From the NCBI GenBank assembly GCA_030537525.1, contig JAUNVU010000006.1, positions 1-64,000 of the forward strand: DNA of 64,000 nucleotides, written 5' to 3'. This document shows, in pieces, positions 42,323 to 52,128 of this stretch; the first letter of the stretch is position 1; every line of letters begins with the position of its first letter. Source of the stretch: Eubacteriales bacterium. GTDB lineage: Bacteria > Bacillota > Clostridia > Saccharofermentanales > DTU023. The position numbers were made by a program, and so were the translations under genes. Below the pieces are notes generated by a model. It saw only the letters and a list, made by a program, of their open reading frames with translations. It ran no database searches and had not been told where the DNA came from.

Positions 42323-43177
42323 ATGTTTGCTTTCCTAATCCTGCTATTTTCTGCCTTCGCCCTCTGTTTACCTGGACTGTTCTTGGTCTTGCGTAAAATG
42401 GCCATGCTTGGCGATGCACTTTCGCATACTGTACTTCTCGGCATAGTTTTAGGCTATTTCATCTCGCCATCATTGAATTCTCCTATCCTAATTCTCGCTG
42501 CCAGCTTGTTTTCTGTTTTCACCGTGGTATTTATCGAGTTCCTGAATCAGCGAGCAGGTATTGCTAGTGATGCCTCTATCGGCATTGTCTTTCCCTTCTT
42601 CTTCTCCCTTGGCGTCATTTTGCTCAGCCGCTATTTGAGAAACGTCCACCTAGACCTCGACTGCGTCATCATGGGTGATCTGACCTTTGCCGACTTGGTC
42701 AGAACTAATATATTGGGTTTCTCCGTGCCTTCTAGTCTGCTCTCCTTAGCTATTGTCCTCTTGATCAATGTCGTCTTCATCACCCTCTTCTTCAAGGAGT
42801 TGAAGATCTCGGCCTTCGATCCACAGGCCGCTAATCTAGCTGGCTTCCACAATCAACTTTTAAACCTCGGCCTGAGCTTAATGGTTGCCATCTCCTCCGT
42901 AGTTTCCTTCGAAATTGTCGGCGCCATCTTGGTCATCGCCTTCTTGGTCATCCCAGCTTCCTTCGCCCTGCTCTTCACCCACAGCCTGCGCCAGGCCATC
43001 GCCCTCTCCTTAATCTTCACCTTCGTGACTGGCGGTATCGGCTATGCTCTCGCCTGGAACTTGAATCTCAACCCCGCGGGCTTCACCGCCTCGATAATGG
43101 GTTTGTGCTACGTTTTCGCCTTCGTTTACAAGGACTATCAGACGAGCCGGCGGAGTCAAATTAGACAGCTTAATTAA
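42323..43177 (+). CDS. Metal ABC importer permease (TroD-like)
   Basis: A 284-residue paralogue of the preceding permease, with LGDALSHTVLLGIVLG as the counterpart of the upstream GHASLPG motif and a similar set of membrane segments. It starts immediately after the previous stop. No clear terminator follows; the next gene (pgsB) starts 137 bases further on. Confidence 0.93.
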   Translation: MFAFLILLFSAFALCLPGLFLVLRKMAMLGDALSHTVLLGIVLGYFISPSLNSPILILAASLFSVFTVVFIEFLNQRAGIASDASIGIVFPFFFSLGVILLSRYLRNVHLDLDCVIMGDLTFADLVRTNILGFSVPSSLLSLAIVLLINVVFITLFFKELKISAFDPQAANLAGFHNQLLNLGLSLMVAISSVVSFEIVGAILVIAFLVIPASFALLFTHSLRQAIALSLIFTFVTGGIGYALAWNLNLNPAGFTASIMGLCYVFAFVYKDYQTSRRSQIRQLN

Positions 43178-43267
43178 TCTATAGGGATCGCCTTAAACAG
43201 TTCCCCTTATTATTACTATTTAAATTTGCAGAAATAGCCCATTTAATGGTAAATTAAGCTCTGGTTT

Positions 43268-43284
43268 AGCGCCGAAATGGCGCT
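43268..43284 (+). promoter_or_regulatory. Hairpin in the pgsB leader
   Basis: AGCGCC-gaaat-GGCGCT forms a perfect 6-bp hairpin about 30 bases upstream of pgsB. It has no clear T run beyond ATTT, so it may be a leader structure or a weak terminator for the metal importer operon. Confidence 0.35.
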
Positions 43285-43314
43285 ATTTAGCATGGAGTAA
43301 AGTCGAGGAACAAG

Positions 43315-44571
43315 GTGGACTTGTTAATTATATTACTGCCGATCATCTTGCTTGCCGCCCTGGGCATCATAGAGAAGCGCCGCAATCAGAATGATCTCAA
43401 GAAGATTCCACTGCGAATCAACATCAATGGAATTAGAGGTAAGTCGACAGTGACTCGCCTTATCTTCTCGATTCTCCGCGAGGCGGGTTATGAGGTCGTC
43501 GCTAAGACCACAGGCTCCGCCACCCGTATGCTCTACTGGGATGACATAGCGGAAGAATGCATAGATAGGCCCCCTGCTGGTCCGTCAATCAAAGAACAGC
43601 TCAAGGTCATACACAAGGCTGCCAATTATGGGGCAAAGGCCCTGGTCTGCGAATGTATGGCTGTCCGCCCCGAATATCAGGAAGTCTATCAAAATGTCAT
43701 GTTCCAGCCCCAGATCACAGTCATTGTTAATACCTTGAAAGATCATCTTGACGAGATGGGGCCAACTCGGACACAAATTGCCTGGGCTTTTGCCACTGGT
43801 ATTCCTGAACAAGGCAAGTTAATAGTGCCTCAAGACGAGTTTCTCGACTACTATCGCCAAGAAGCAGATAAGCGCTCTTGTGAGGTCTACAGCTTCGCTG
43901 AAAATGAGATTCCCGAAGTCCTCAGGGGGCTGATTGCCAAGGGTATATTCCCAGCTAACTGTGCTGCCGCCCTGGCTACTGCAAGAGCGCTGGGCATCCC
44001 TCGTGACATCGCCATTCGCGGCATCCTTAATGCCAGCCCAGACCCTGGTTCCATGCGCATCCAGGAGATGCCATCTAAGCGCGGCATGGCCTTCTTCTGC
44101 AACGCCTTCGCAGCAAATGAGCCAAGTTCCAGTTTGAAAATATGGGAGCTTCTGCAGCTCTTGAATGTCCCTCATGAAAATCCCCTGATCATCTTCAATG
44201 CCAGAGCGGATAGGATTGACCGTACAAGATTATTTGCCAAGGACTTCTTCCCCCATATGCCGCGCTCTGAGATGGTCGTCATCGGCGAGAGTGCCAAGGA
44301 GCTGATCACTGAGATCAAGCGTGGCAAATATCCCAATATTGACAGAATCTACGACCTGACAGATCGCAAGCCGCGCGAGGTGGCGCAGATCATCTACTCG
44401 CTGGCACCTGGTCGGACGGTCTTCGCCGTCGGCAATCTGCATGGCGCTGGCGAAGAGGTCATCTCTGAGCTCATCCAGTCTGGTAAGCTCTGTGCCACGA
44501 ATAAGGTCGATTTTTTAAATCAGCGTAAACAAGCGAGCCCTGAACTTGAGCTCGCCGAGGAGAATCTATGA
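43315..44571 (+). CDS. pgsB: Poly-gamma-glutamate synthase ligase subunit (CapB/PgsB)
   Basis: A 418-residue enzyme of the Mur-ligase-like CapB family. After one N-terminal hydrophobic segment, an ATP-binding GIRGKSTVTRL lies near residue 40, with KTTGSATRM and VCECMAVRPEYQ as family stretches and NTLKDHLDEMGPTR in the middle. It activates and polymerises glutamate at the membrane. The GTG start follows GAGGAA. The gene starts a cluster with pgsC, a CapA/PgsA-like gene and a gamma-glutamyltransferase, the same order as capBCAD of Bacillus anthracis. Confidence 0.95.
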   Translation: MDLLIILLPIILLAALGIIEKRRNQNDLKKIPLRININGIRGKSTVTRLIFSILREAGYEVVAKTTGSATRMLYWDDIAEECIDRPPAGPSIKEQLKVIHKAANYGAKALVCECMAVRPEYQEVYQNVMFQPQITVIVNTLKDHLDEMGPTRTQIAWAFATGIPEQGKLIVPQDEFLDYYRQEADKRSCEVYSFAENEIPEVLRGLIAKGIFPANCAAALATARALGIPRDIAIRGILNASPDPGSMRIQEMPSKRGMAFFCNAFAANEPSSSLKIWELLQLLNVPHENPLIIFNARADRIDRTRLFAKDFFPHMPRSEMVVIGESAKELITEIKRGKYPNIDRIYDLTDRKPREVAQIIYSLAPGRTVFAVGNLHGAGEEVISELIQSGKLCATNKVDFLNQRKQASPELELAEENL

Positions 44572-45017
44572 ACTATATTTACTTGAGTATTGTCTTGGGG
44601 CTCACTCTCAGCCTCCTAATGGATGATTTATTCGGTATCACACCTGGCGGTATGGTAGTTCCAGGCTATCTGGCCTTGATCTTCAATCAGTGGCCGAGAC
44701 TGCTGTCGATTTATATTATCTCACTACTGACCTATCTCATCGTTCAGAAGGTTCTGCCTCGCTTCTTCATCCTCTACGGTAAGCGGAAATTTGCCGCCTG
44801 CATCTTCGTCGGGCTCTTGATTAAGGTGATTTTCCAGATTCTCATCCCCCTGGCCCTGCCTGAGACCTCTTTGTTTTTACAAGGCGGTACAGTAATCATT
44901 CCAGGACTTTTAGCTGCAACTTATGCCAGACAGGGAATTCGCTACACCCTGCCCGCTTCCTTCTTCGCTGCTGCTGTAATCTTTGGCATTAACTCACTGA
45001 TCTTTTTGCTATACTAG
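44568..45017 (+). CDS. pgsC: Poly-gamma-glutamate synthase membrane subunit (CapC/PgsC)
   Basis: A 149-residue membrane protein with four to five hydrophobic segments, the conserved start GITPGGMVVPGY and a TYARQGIRYTLPAS stretch near the C-terminus. It overlaps pgsB by 4 bases and works with it in the membrane-bound synthase. Length is standard. Confidence 0.95.
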   Translation: MNYIYLSIVLGLTLSLLMDDLFGITPGGMVVPGYLALIFNQWPRLLSIYIISLLTYLIVQKVLPRFFILYGKRKFAACIFVGLLIKVIFQILIPLALPETSLFLQGGTVIIPGLLAATYARQGIRYTLPASFFAAAVIFGINSLIFLLY

Positions 45018-45032
45018 CGAGGTAGGGATATT

Positions 45033-46196
45033 ATGACTGAGAATTTGAGCTTAAAAGACCGTCTGCGAATCAAGATGAAATCGAGCCGTGAGTTTTCCAC
45101 GACGCTCATTCTGATTTTCATCCTCATCTTAAGCTTGGGCTTCAGCTACCTCCTCCTACAAGGCTATAACAATCTCACCACAGATCCCGCCGTTGCCTCT
45201 GCCAATTTTCAACCAATGGCCCAGCAGTGGCAGGATACCGCAGTTGCCGACGGCTCCTCGCCTAATGAGCTCGCCTTGAATTTCTATGGCTCTTTAGAAA
45301 TGGATCAGGGACTGCGTTGGTATCTCGAGAATGCTGATTTTAAGCGCTTCTTCTCCCAGCTAATGCCAGCTCTTAGTGCTGCTGATCTCAATATTGTCAG
45401 CCTGGACAGCCCCCTCAATTTAAAAACAGTTGCCCAAGACAGTTTTTCGAAACAGGATTTAGAGGGCCTCAAGAGTCTGAATTTCCGAATTTTCTCCTTG
45501 GCCAACGCCAATCTCTGTCCCGATCGTGGCCAGGCAACACAAGAGCTCATCAGTGATTTAAATGCTCTGCCACTTGACTTCATCGGCCTCGGTGAGAATA
45601 TCAATGCCGCCGCCCGTTCCTACCGCATTCCCTACGGCGAGAAATATCTCAGCTTGTTTTCTACATCGGCGATCGGCCGTAATCAGAGGGCGTCATTATT
45701 TGAAGCCGGTATGTCTATTGCTACCGACATTCAATTATTTGACCGTATCACTAGAGAGAAGGTCGATGGCGGCTTCGTCGTCGTCATGGTCCACTGGGGC
45801 AATCTCTACAACACTAGGCTTGGTGAATACCAAGCAGAACTTGCTCACCGCTTCATTGATGCAGGTGCAGACCTCGTCATTGGCTCTAGCCTTGGCGCCG
45901 CTGCCAAGCTTGAGACCTACAAGAATTCCTTTATTTGTTACAACCTCGGCAGCCTGCGTCAGAGTCAGGGCGACGGCCTGCTCAATCCAGGCTATCTTCT
46001 ATCCCTTGAGCTGCACGAGGACAGAGAACCCAAACTCAACTTTACGCCAATTTCCCAGACTCTCGGCCTGCCAAATGTTGTCGATGCCGAACGCCTACAT
46101 CAATCCATTCTCAACGAATTGCTCAGAAACAATTCTGATTTTGCGGTCGAAGTAGGTGAGGCTGGTGATTTTACCGTTTCCTATCCGCATAATTAA
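45033..46196 (+). CDS. Divergent CapA/PgsA-like protein
   Basis: A 387-residue protein with a short cytosolic start, one membrane anchor (about residues 23-44) and an extracytoplasmic domain related to CapA. It retains VHWGN near 250 and IDAGADLVIG near 273, but the usual GHHPH metal ligands that follow read GSSLGA, the early GDVMLGR counterpart reads YGSLEMD, and NLE reads SLD. So most predicted metal-binding residues are lost while the fold is probably kept. Position between pgsC and ggt argues for the PgsA role in polymer export or synthase stability; catalysis is doubtful. Confidence 0.78.
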   Translation: MTENLSLKDRLRIKMKSSREFSTTLILIFILILSLGFSYLLLQGYNNLTTDPAVASANFQPMAQQWQDTAVADGSSPNELALNFYGSLEMDQGLRWYLENADFKRFFSQLMPALSAADLNIVSLDSPLNLKTVAQDSFSKQDLEGLKSLNFRIFSLANANLCPDRGQATQELISDLNALPLDFIGLGENINAAARSYRIPYGEKYLSLFSTSAIGRNQRASLFEAGMSIATDIQLFDRITREKVDGGFVVVMVHWGNLYNTRLGEYQAELAHRFIDAGADLVIGSSLGAAAKLETYKNSFICYNLGSLRQSQGDGLLNPGYLLSLELHEDREPKLNFTPISQTLGLPNVVDAERLHQSILNELLRNNSDFAVEVGEAGDFTVSYPHN

Positions 46197-46205
46197 GGAG
46201 TCTAT

Positions 46206-47951
46206 ATGAATATCAAGAGATGCTTGGCTCTGCTGTTAATTTTAAGCTTCCTACTTCTACCCGTCGGCTGTAAGCACGACGAAGAAGATTTCGATTTGGA
46301 CGATGACCACTTAGAAACTGACGTCGATGACGGTGAGTTTGAGGGTGAAGACGATATCCGTAACTACGAAGGACTTGAGATCTCTAGTCCTGACGAGCTA
46401 TCGCAGGGTGTCGGCAAGTCGCCAGAAGTCGTGCCCGAAGGCGACAATAGCCACTTAATTGCCACCCAGGGTTTCTCGATTTCAACCTCATCTGTACTCG
46501 CCAGCCAGGCTGCAGCCTCAATCCTAGAGGCTGGCGGCAATGCCTTCGACGCTGCCATCTGTGCCTCCTTCGTCCTCTCAGTAGTTGAGCCCTATGCCTC
46601 AGGCATCGGCGGCTCAGGAGCCATGCTGTTTTACACAGCTGCAGACGATAAGTACAACTTCTTGGACTACAGAAGCAGTTCAGGACTTGCTCCTAAGCAA
46701 ATTGACGACCTCGGTATCCCCGGCTTGGTCTACGGTATGAACAGCATTCATCAGCTCTATGCCAAACTCAGCTGGGAACAGCTCCTAGAACCCGCTATCA
46801 AGCTGGCACGTGATGGCTTCATCGTCAATAGCGATATTGAGCGGGCGATGCGCATTGCCACCCAAGCCCTAATGCAAAATCCGGCTTTTGCCAGAGATGG
46901 CAAATTAGTCAAATCAGGTGAATTGCTGATTCAAGAGGAGCTCGCCGAAACTCTGACGACCCTTGCCAAGGAGGGTGCGGACAGCTTCTACACGGGTTCT
47001 ATTGCCGAGCAGATTGAGGCCAAGACCAATTTGACAAAAGACGACCTCGCCAATTACCAAAGCTATTATCGCAGGCCCATCAGAATCACTTTCAACGGAC
47101 AGAAATTCATCAGTGTGCCGCCTCCCTATTCAGGTATCACTACTCTCCAAATGATGAAGATGGCAGATATCTTGAAGATTGGTGAGAAAGATGTTTCTAG
47201 TCCCGAATTCATGGCTGATATTGAGCGTATCTCGCTGGTCGCCTATGACCGCCAGAAGATGATTGTCGGCGATCCACAGCATATCAAATTCAATTCCAAG
47301 AAATTGCTCAGCAAGAAATATCTCAGAAAGTATCTCGAGCGCGATCTCTGGGAGAATGAACAGACTGATTCTACCGAGCAGTGCACCACTCATGTGTCGA
47401 TTACAGACGCCGAGGGCAATGTTGTTTCTCTGACCAATACGCTGACTTCGTTCTGGGGCTCTGGCATTGAGGTTGGTGGTTTCTACATCAATAACTCTCT
47501 GAGTAATTTCAGCCGCAATAAGAGGAATTACTACCGCCCGCTGACCAGGCCGCGCTCATTCATTGCGCCACTGATCATAGCCTCTCCGAATGGGGCCAAG
47601 ATGGCCATGGGCACCCCAGGTGGTAAACTCATTCCCAAGCTGCTCTTCCCCATCCTGATCGACTACTACGTCCACGGGACGAAGCTAGAAGAGGCGATCA
47701 ATAAGCAGCGCTTCTTCTTCAAAGCAAAGTCGGCAATTACGCTGGAAGAAGACCAGGATATCTTGCCGACTTGGGACATTCAATTAGCTGACTACTATGT
47801 AACGCGTTATGGCTTCCACGACTACTTCGGTTCAGTAGCTGTTGCAGGTTACCACGCCGACGGCGAGCCATTCGCCATTTCTGACTTCAGACGACAGGGC
47901 CTGGCCATTGCCAAGAGCAGTGGTTCCACAACTGTTAAAGAGCAGGACTAG
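46206..47951 (+). CDS. ggt: Gamma-glutamyltransferase lipoprotein (CapD/PgsD-like)
   Basis: A 581-residue gamma-glutamyltransferase. A signal peptide ends in a lipobox (PVGC) and is followed by a strongly acidic linker of about 50 residues (runs of D and E). The large subunit shows QAAASILEAGGNAFDAA and GIGGSGAM; the small subunit would begin at the autoprocessing threonine in CTTHVSITDAEGNVVS (near residue 397). In capsule clusters this enzyme cuts poly-gamma-glutamate or anchors it to peptidoglycan. The last 4 bases overlap the convergent deoC gene. Confidence 0.93.
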   Translation: MNIKRCLALLLILSFLLLPVGCKHDEEDFDLDDDHLETDVDDGEFEGEDDIRNYEGLEISSPDELSQGVGKSPEVVPEGDNSHLIATQGFSISTSSVLASQAAASILEAGGNAFDAAICASFVLSVVEPYASGIGGSGAMLFYTAADDKYNFLDYRSSSGLAPKQIDDLGIPGLVYGMNSIHQLYAKLSWEQLLEPAIKLARDGFIVNSDIERAMRIATQALMQNPAFARDGKLVKSGELLIQEELAETLTTLAKEGADSFYTGSIAEQIEAKTNLTKDDLANYQSYYRRPIRITFNGQKFISVPPPYSGITTLQMMKMADILKIGEKDVSSPEFMADIERISLVAYDRQKMIVGDPQHIKFNSKKLLSKKYLRKYLERDLWENEQTDSTEQCTTHVSITDAEGNVVSLTNTLTSFWGSGIEVGGFYINNSLSNFSRNKRNYYRPLTRPRSFIAPLIIASPNGAKMAMGTPGGKLIPKLLFPILIDYYVHGTKLEEAINKQRFFFKAKSAITLEEDQDILPTWDIQLADYYVTRYGFHDYFGSVAVAGYHADGEPFAISDFRRQGLAIAKSSGSTTVKEQD

Positions 47952-48592
47952 TTTTGAAGTTCTGACATAATTTTCACGGCTGAAGAGGTGCCAATCCTTG
48001 TCGCACCTGCCTCGATAAATTTACGACAGCTGGCGAGATCACGGATTCCGCCAGCTGCTTTTATTTGAAGATTTTCTGGACCTGCCGCCTTCATGATCTC
48101 GACTGCCTCTATAGTCGCCCCTACAGCTTGGTAGCCCGTAGAGGTCTTCAGGAAGTCGTAACCACATTCCACAGCCAAGCGCGAGGCCTCAGCTATCTCT
48201 TTTGACGTCAACAGACCAGTCTCTAAAATCAATTTGATCTGCACTCCACAGGCAGCCTTCTTCAGCTGGTGCAACTCTTCTTGATAGTATTCCCAGTCAC
48301 CATCTTTCACGGCTGCAATATTGATGACGGCATCTATCTCCGTAGCCCCAGATCGCAGGGCCTCCTTGAGTTCGAAGACCTTGACTGCTGTCGTGTTCTG
48401 ACCAAGGGGGAAGCCGATGACCGTGGCAATCTCCACTCCCGAAGCCGCTAGTTCAAGACTTGCCAGCTCCACGTAATAGGGATTCACACAGACTGCTTTG
48501 AAGCCGTATTCGCGCGCTTCTTGGCACAGCTTAATGATCTCGTCACGCCTGGCATCCGCCCGCAAATTAGTGTGATCTATGAATTCTTGCAT
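47948..48592 (-). CDS. deoC: Deoxyribose-phosphate aldolase
   Basis: A 214-residue aldolase that splits 2-deoxyribose 5-phosphate to acetaldehyde and glyceraldehyde 3-phosphate. It opens with IDHTNLRADA, has FPLGQNTTAVK, the catalytic region with INIAAVKDGD, the Schiff-base lysine in FLKTSTGY (near residue 147) and IKAAGGIRD. The ATG is 2 bases after the copA stop behind AAGGAG, so it is co-transcribed with copA. Confidence 0.96.
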   Translation of the reverse strand: MQEFIDHTNLRADARRDEIIKLCQEAREYGFKAVCVNPYYVELASLELAASGVEIATVIGFPLGQNTTAVKVFELKEALRSGATEIDAVINIAAVKDGDWEYYQEELHQLKKAACGVQIKLILETGLLTSKEIAEASRLAVECGYDFLKTSTGYQAVGATIEAVEIMKAAGPENLQIKAAGGIRDLASCRKFIEAGATRIGTSSAVKIMSELQN

Positions 48593-48594
48593 AT

Positions 48595-51500
48595 CTACTC
48601 CTTAGGGCTGACCATGTACTTGAGCTTGTAACCGCAAGCAGTGATCGTCTTCTTGATTAATTCGATATCAGGCTTGCTGGCAGATTTAAACCTTGCCTCT
48701 TTCTGCTCAAGGTCAACCTCGAGATCCTCAATTCCTGGAATACCCATGAAGGCTGTAGTCAATTTCTTTACGCAGTTTTGACACTTCATACCTTCAATCT
48801 TCAGCTTATGCACACCGAGTTTCGGCTCCGCCTGCTCCTTATAGAGATCCTGCCAGATATTATTTTCGCTCTTAGCGGGGCTGTCTACGCCCTCTTTTTG
48901 AGCTTCTAATTTGGCGGCAAAAGCCGACTCCAATTCGCGCTTGCGCTCGCTCTCATTAACTTCGTCTGCCTCTTCTTCGTGTAGTTCTTTAACTGGCTCT
49001 TCCTGAGCTTCATCGCTCTCTATTTCTCGTGGCTCTAATTTTTCAGGTTCAGCTTCAATTGCTTCAACTGCTACTGGCTCAGCTGCTATAGATTCGACTT
49101 CTAAATTAGGTTCTGCTTCTTCGACTTCTAGAGTTTCTCTATTTTCTCCTGCAGCCTCTACCGCTCTGGGATTTGTGACATCGGCCAAATCAGCAGTAGC
49201 AGCTTCTGTCTCAATTTCTGGAAGCGATGATTCTTCTACAAGGCGCTTAGCTTCAGCTTCTGACTCTGTGACGAAGACTGGAGCTAGTTCATCTTCAGGC
49301 AGAGCATGATACTCCGTGTTAACGTTTTCGCCCTTCTTCGCTTCTAGGAACTTGCCTGTATTGGGTTTTCTACCCAGATTAAATCTACCTAGCTTACCAT
49401 TGGCCTCCGTCTGCTCTGTAATGGCCTTCGTCTGCTTCTGCCAGCTAGGCACGAAGCTTCTGAGGCGCAGGGCATTGCTGACGACGAAAATCGAACTGAT
49501 GCTCATCGCAGCTGCAGCAAAGATCGGATTCAAGGTCCAGCCAAAGTATGGGTAGAAAACACCTGCTGCCAAGGGGATGCCAAGCACATTGTAGAAGAAT
49601 GCCCAGAAGAGGTTCTGCTTAATTATCTTGACAGTCTCCTTGCCCAACTGGAAGAAGGTCAAGAGATCTCCGAGGTCGGAGCGCATCAAGACTACGTCTG
49701 CTGAGTCAATCGCTATATCAGTACCAGCACCAACGGCTATGCCGAGGTCTGCTACTGTCAGCGCTGGCGCATCATTAATGCCATCACCAAGCATGGCGAC
49801 TAGCTTACCATCTGCCTGGCGCTCCTTGATCACGCGGGCCTTGTCCTGTGGTAGAAGTTCTGCCATTACACGTTCTGGGGCGAGGTCTAGACGGCGAGCT
49901 ATTGACTTTGCAGCCGCTAGCTGATCACCAGTTAAGAGGAGGGTTTCCAGGCCAGATTTCTGCAATGTACGCAAGATCCATGGCGCCTCAGCCTTGAGTT
50001 GGTCAGAGGCAGCCAGTAGTCCGAGATAGCGATCTTCACTGAAGATCAAGAGGGTGGAATAGCCCTGTTCTGCAACACGCTGACTCAGCTGCTCAACTTC
50101 TGCTGAGGATAGACCTGCTTCACGCAAGAGGGCGAGATTTCCAGCAAAGTAATTTTGGCCATAGATTCTGGCGTAAACACCTCTGCCAGGTAGCGCCTCT
50201 CCTGCTTCTTGAGGATAGGGCTCGATACCGACTTCAGCAGCCTTATTGAGCACGGCTTTGGCCAAAGGATGTGAGGATCCAGCTTCAATTGAAGCTGCTA
50301 ACTCTAATAAGTCACGCTCACTGAGCTCACCAGCTGGATCTGGCTCAATGGCGACAATTTCTGGGCGACCATGGGTGATGGTCCCCGTTTTATCCAATAA
50401 TAAATCACTAATTTGGGAAATGGCTTCCAGACTCTGGGCATCCTTGATCAGAATGCCGTCCTTCGCCGCTCTACCGGCTGCGACCATAATTGCCACAGGC
50501 GTTGCCAAGCCAAGCGCACAGGGACAGGAGATTAAAAGGACGGAAATTGCCAGCTTCATCGACCACTCGAAGTCGCCGCGGACAATCTGCCAGACGATGA
50601 AGGTGATGACGGCAATGGCGATTACAGTTGGTACGAAGATGGCGGCAACACGGTCGGCCAGACGAGAGATCTTGGCCTTCGAGGCGGCGGCATTCTCCAC
50701 CAGCTCGACAATTTCGGCAAGGAGTGTGTCATCGGCTCGCTTAGTGCTCTTGTAGATGATTACGCCATTCTGATTCAGGCTGCCAGCGAAGATCTCGTCG
50801 CCCTCTTCCTTGTCGACACCCATCGACTCACCTGTGATAGCCTGCTCATCAAATGAACTCCTACCCTCGACGATGACGCCGTCTAGAGCTACTCGCTCAC
50901 CTGGCTTCAAGAGAATGTGTGAGCCTGGCTCGACATTGGAGGCCAGCATTCGCTCTTCTCGTCCGTCTCGAATTACGGTACAGGCTGCAGGTGCGAGTTC
51001 TAGGAGGTCCTCAACAGCCGAGCTGGTCTTCTGCTTAGCTCTGAGCTCGAAATACTTACCGAGGCTGATCAAGGTAACAATCATCGCTGCGGAGTCTAAG
51101 TAGAGCTGATGTGCGTAGACTTCGATGACGGCATGGTCGCCAGTCATCAGGGCTGTGATCAATTTGAAAATGACGAAGACCCCATAGAAAAAGGCCGAGC
51201 CAGCACCAATGGCCACCAGAGAATCCATGTTCGGATGACGCTTTAAGAGTGCATTGAAGCCCGATTTGAAAAATCCCTCATTGATAAACAGGATTGGCAT
51301 GGTGAAGAGCAATTGGGCAAAAGCCCGGTTGGCCGCTCCAGCATTGCCCTGCATGAAGCCTGGGAGTGGCAGGTTGATGCCAGGAATCATCTCGAGCATG
51401 AAGTAAATCAGGGGCAGCATCAAGATGAAGGAATAGATCAATCGTCTCTTGAGCCTCTCTTCTTCCTGACGCAGGGGATCGTGGAGTTTACGACGTCGCT

Positions 51501-52038
51501 CACGCTCAGCCTTGGCCTCTTGATCGATGGCCGAGATCTCCGCCTCAGTTTGAGCTGGCTCTTCTTCTGTGAGTTCGCTGCTAAATTCAGGATTTGGCAG
51601 CTCTTCTAGCAGAGAAGTATCTGGGGCTAGCTCGGCCTCGGCTGTCTCTGCAACTTCGGCTGGCTCACTATCCACTATTTCAGCTGTCTTCGCAGGCAGC
51701 TCCTCAGGAGTTTCAGCAGCCAGCTCTGCAGGCTCCTTGGGACTACTATCCAGAATATCCTGTATGCTCTTCTCTTCTACGACTTCTGCTTCGACATTTC
51801 CTTTGAAGCTGATCTTCCCGCTGTAGTCGTTGTCGACTTCAGTGGGGAAGCCCGCCTTCGACAGGGTCTCGGATATTTCTGTATCTGTGATCTGGGATTG
51901 TTTGAATTCTATGTCCGCATAGGCCTTGAGGAGGTTAACCTTGTACTGTTTAACACCCTTGAGTTCCTTGAGTAATTTCTCAATACTAGCCTGACAAGCG
52001 GCGCAGTGCATCTCAGAAATTTTAAATCGTTTACGCAT
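48595..52038 (-). CDS. copA: Copper-type P-ATPase with metal-binding domains at both ends
   Basis: A 1147-residue P1B-type ATPase. Residues 1-70 are a heavy-metal domain with CAAC; then comes an acidic, E/A/P-rich linker (about 75-190). The core follows: membrane helices, the intramembrane CPC motif in SCPCALGLATP, the phosphorylation site DKTGTITHG, GDGINDAPAL and an HP motif (SSHPLAKAV). After the last helices an acidic linker of about 200 residues leads to a second metal-binding domain with CQNC (about 1080-1147). It exports Cu+ (or Ag+). The ATG at 52038 follows TAGGAG; the frame extends 7 codons upstream. Confidence 0.95.
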   Translation of the reverse strand: MRKRFKISEMHCAACQASIEKLLKELKGVKQYKVNLLKAYADIEFKQSQITDTEISETLSKAGFPTEVDNDYSGKISFKGNVEAEVVEEKSIQDILDSSPKEPAELAAETPEELPAKTAEIVDSEPAEVAETAEAELAPDTSLLEELPNPEFSSELTEEEPAQTEAEISAIDQEAKAERERRRKLHDPLRQEEERLKRRLIYSFILMLPLIYFMLEMIPGINLPLPGFMQGNAGAANRAFAQLLFTMPILFINEGFFKSGFNALLKRHPNMDSLVAIGAGSAFFYGVFVIFKLITALMTGDHAVIEVYAHQLYLDSAAMIVTLISLGKYFELRAKQKTSSAVEDLLELAPAACTVIRDGREERMLASNVEPGSHILLKPGERVALDGVIVEGRSSFDEQAITGESMGVDKEEGDEIFAGSLNQNGVIIYKSTKRADDTLLAEIVELVENAAASKAKISRLADRVAAIFVPTVIAIAVITFIVWQIVRGDFEWSMKLAISVLLISCPCALGLATPVAIMVAAGRAAKDGILIKDAQSLEAISQISDLLLDKTGTITHGRPEIVAIEPDPAGELSERDLLELAASIEAGSSHPLAKAVLNKAAEVGIEPYPQEAGEALPGRGVYARIYGQNYFAGNLALLREAGLSSAEVEQLSQRVAEQGYSTLLIFSEDRYLGLLAASDQLKAEAPWILRTLQKSGLETLLLTGDQLAAAKSIARRLDLAPERVMAELLPQDKARVIKERQADGKLVAMLGDGINDAPALTVADLGIAVGAGTDIAIDSADVVLMRSDLGDLLTFFQLGKETVKIIKQNLFWAFFYNVLGIPLAAGVFYPYFGWTLNPIFAAAAMSISSIFVVSNALRLRSFVPSWQKQTKAITEQTEANGKLGRFNLGRKPNTGKFLEAKKGENVNTEYHALPEDELAPVFVTESEAEAKRLVEESSLPEIETEAATADLADVTNPRAVEAAGENRETLEVEEAEPNLEVESIAAEPVAVEAIEAEPEKLEPREIESDEAQEEPVKELHEEEADEVNESERKRELESAFAAKLEAQKEGVDSPAKSENNIWQDLYKEQAEPKLGVHKLKIEGMKCQNCVKKLTTAFMGIPGIEDLEVDLEQKEARFKSASKPDIELIKKTITACGYKLKYMVSPKE

Positions 52039-52128
52039 AATAGCTCCTAGAAATAGCAATATATTCCTAATTTTAGCAAATAAAGCTCTGCCAGCCCGTA
52101 ACTTGCTGATTTTGTAATCTAGTCTTAA

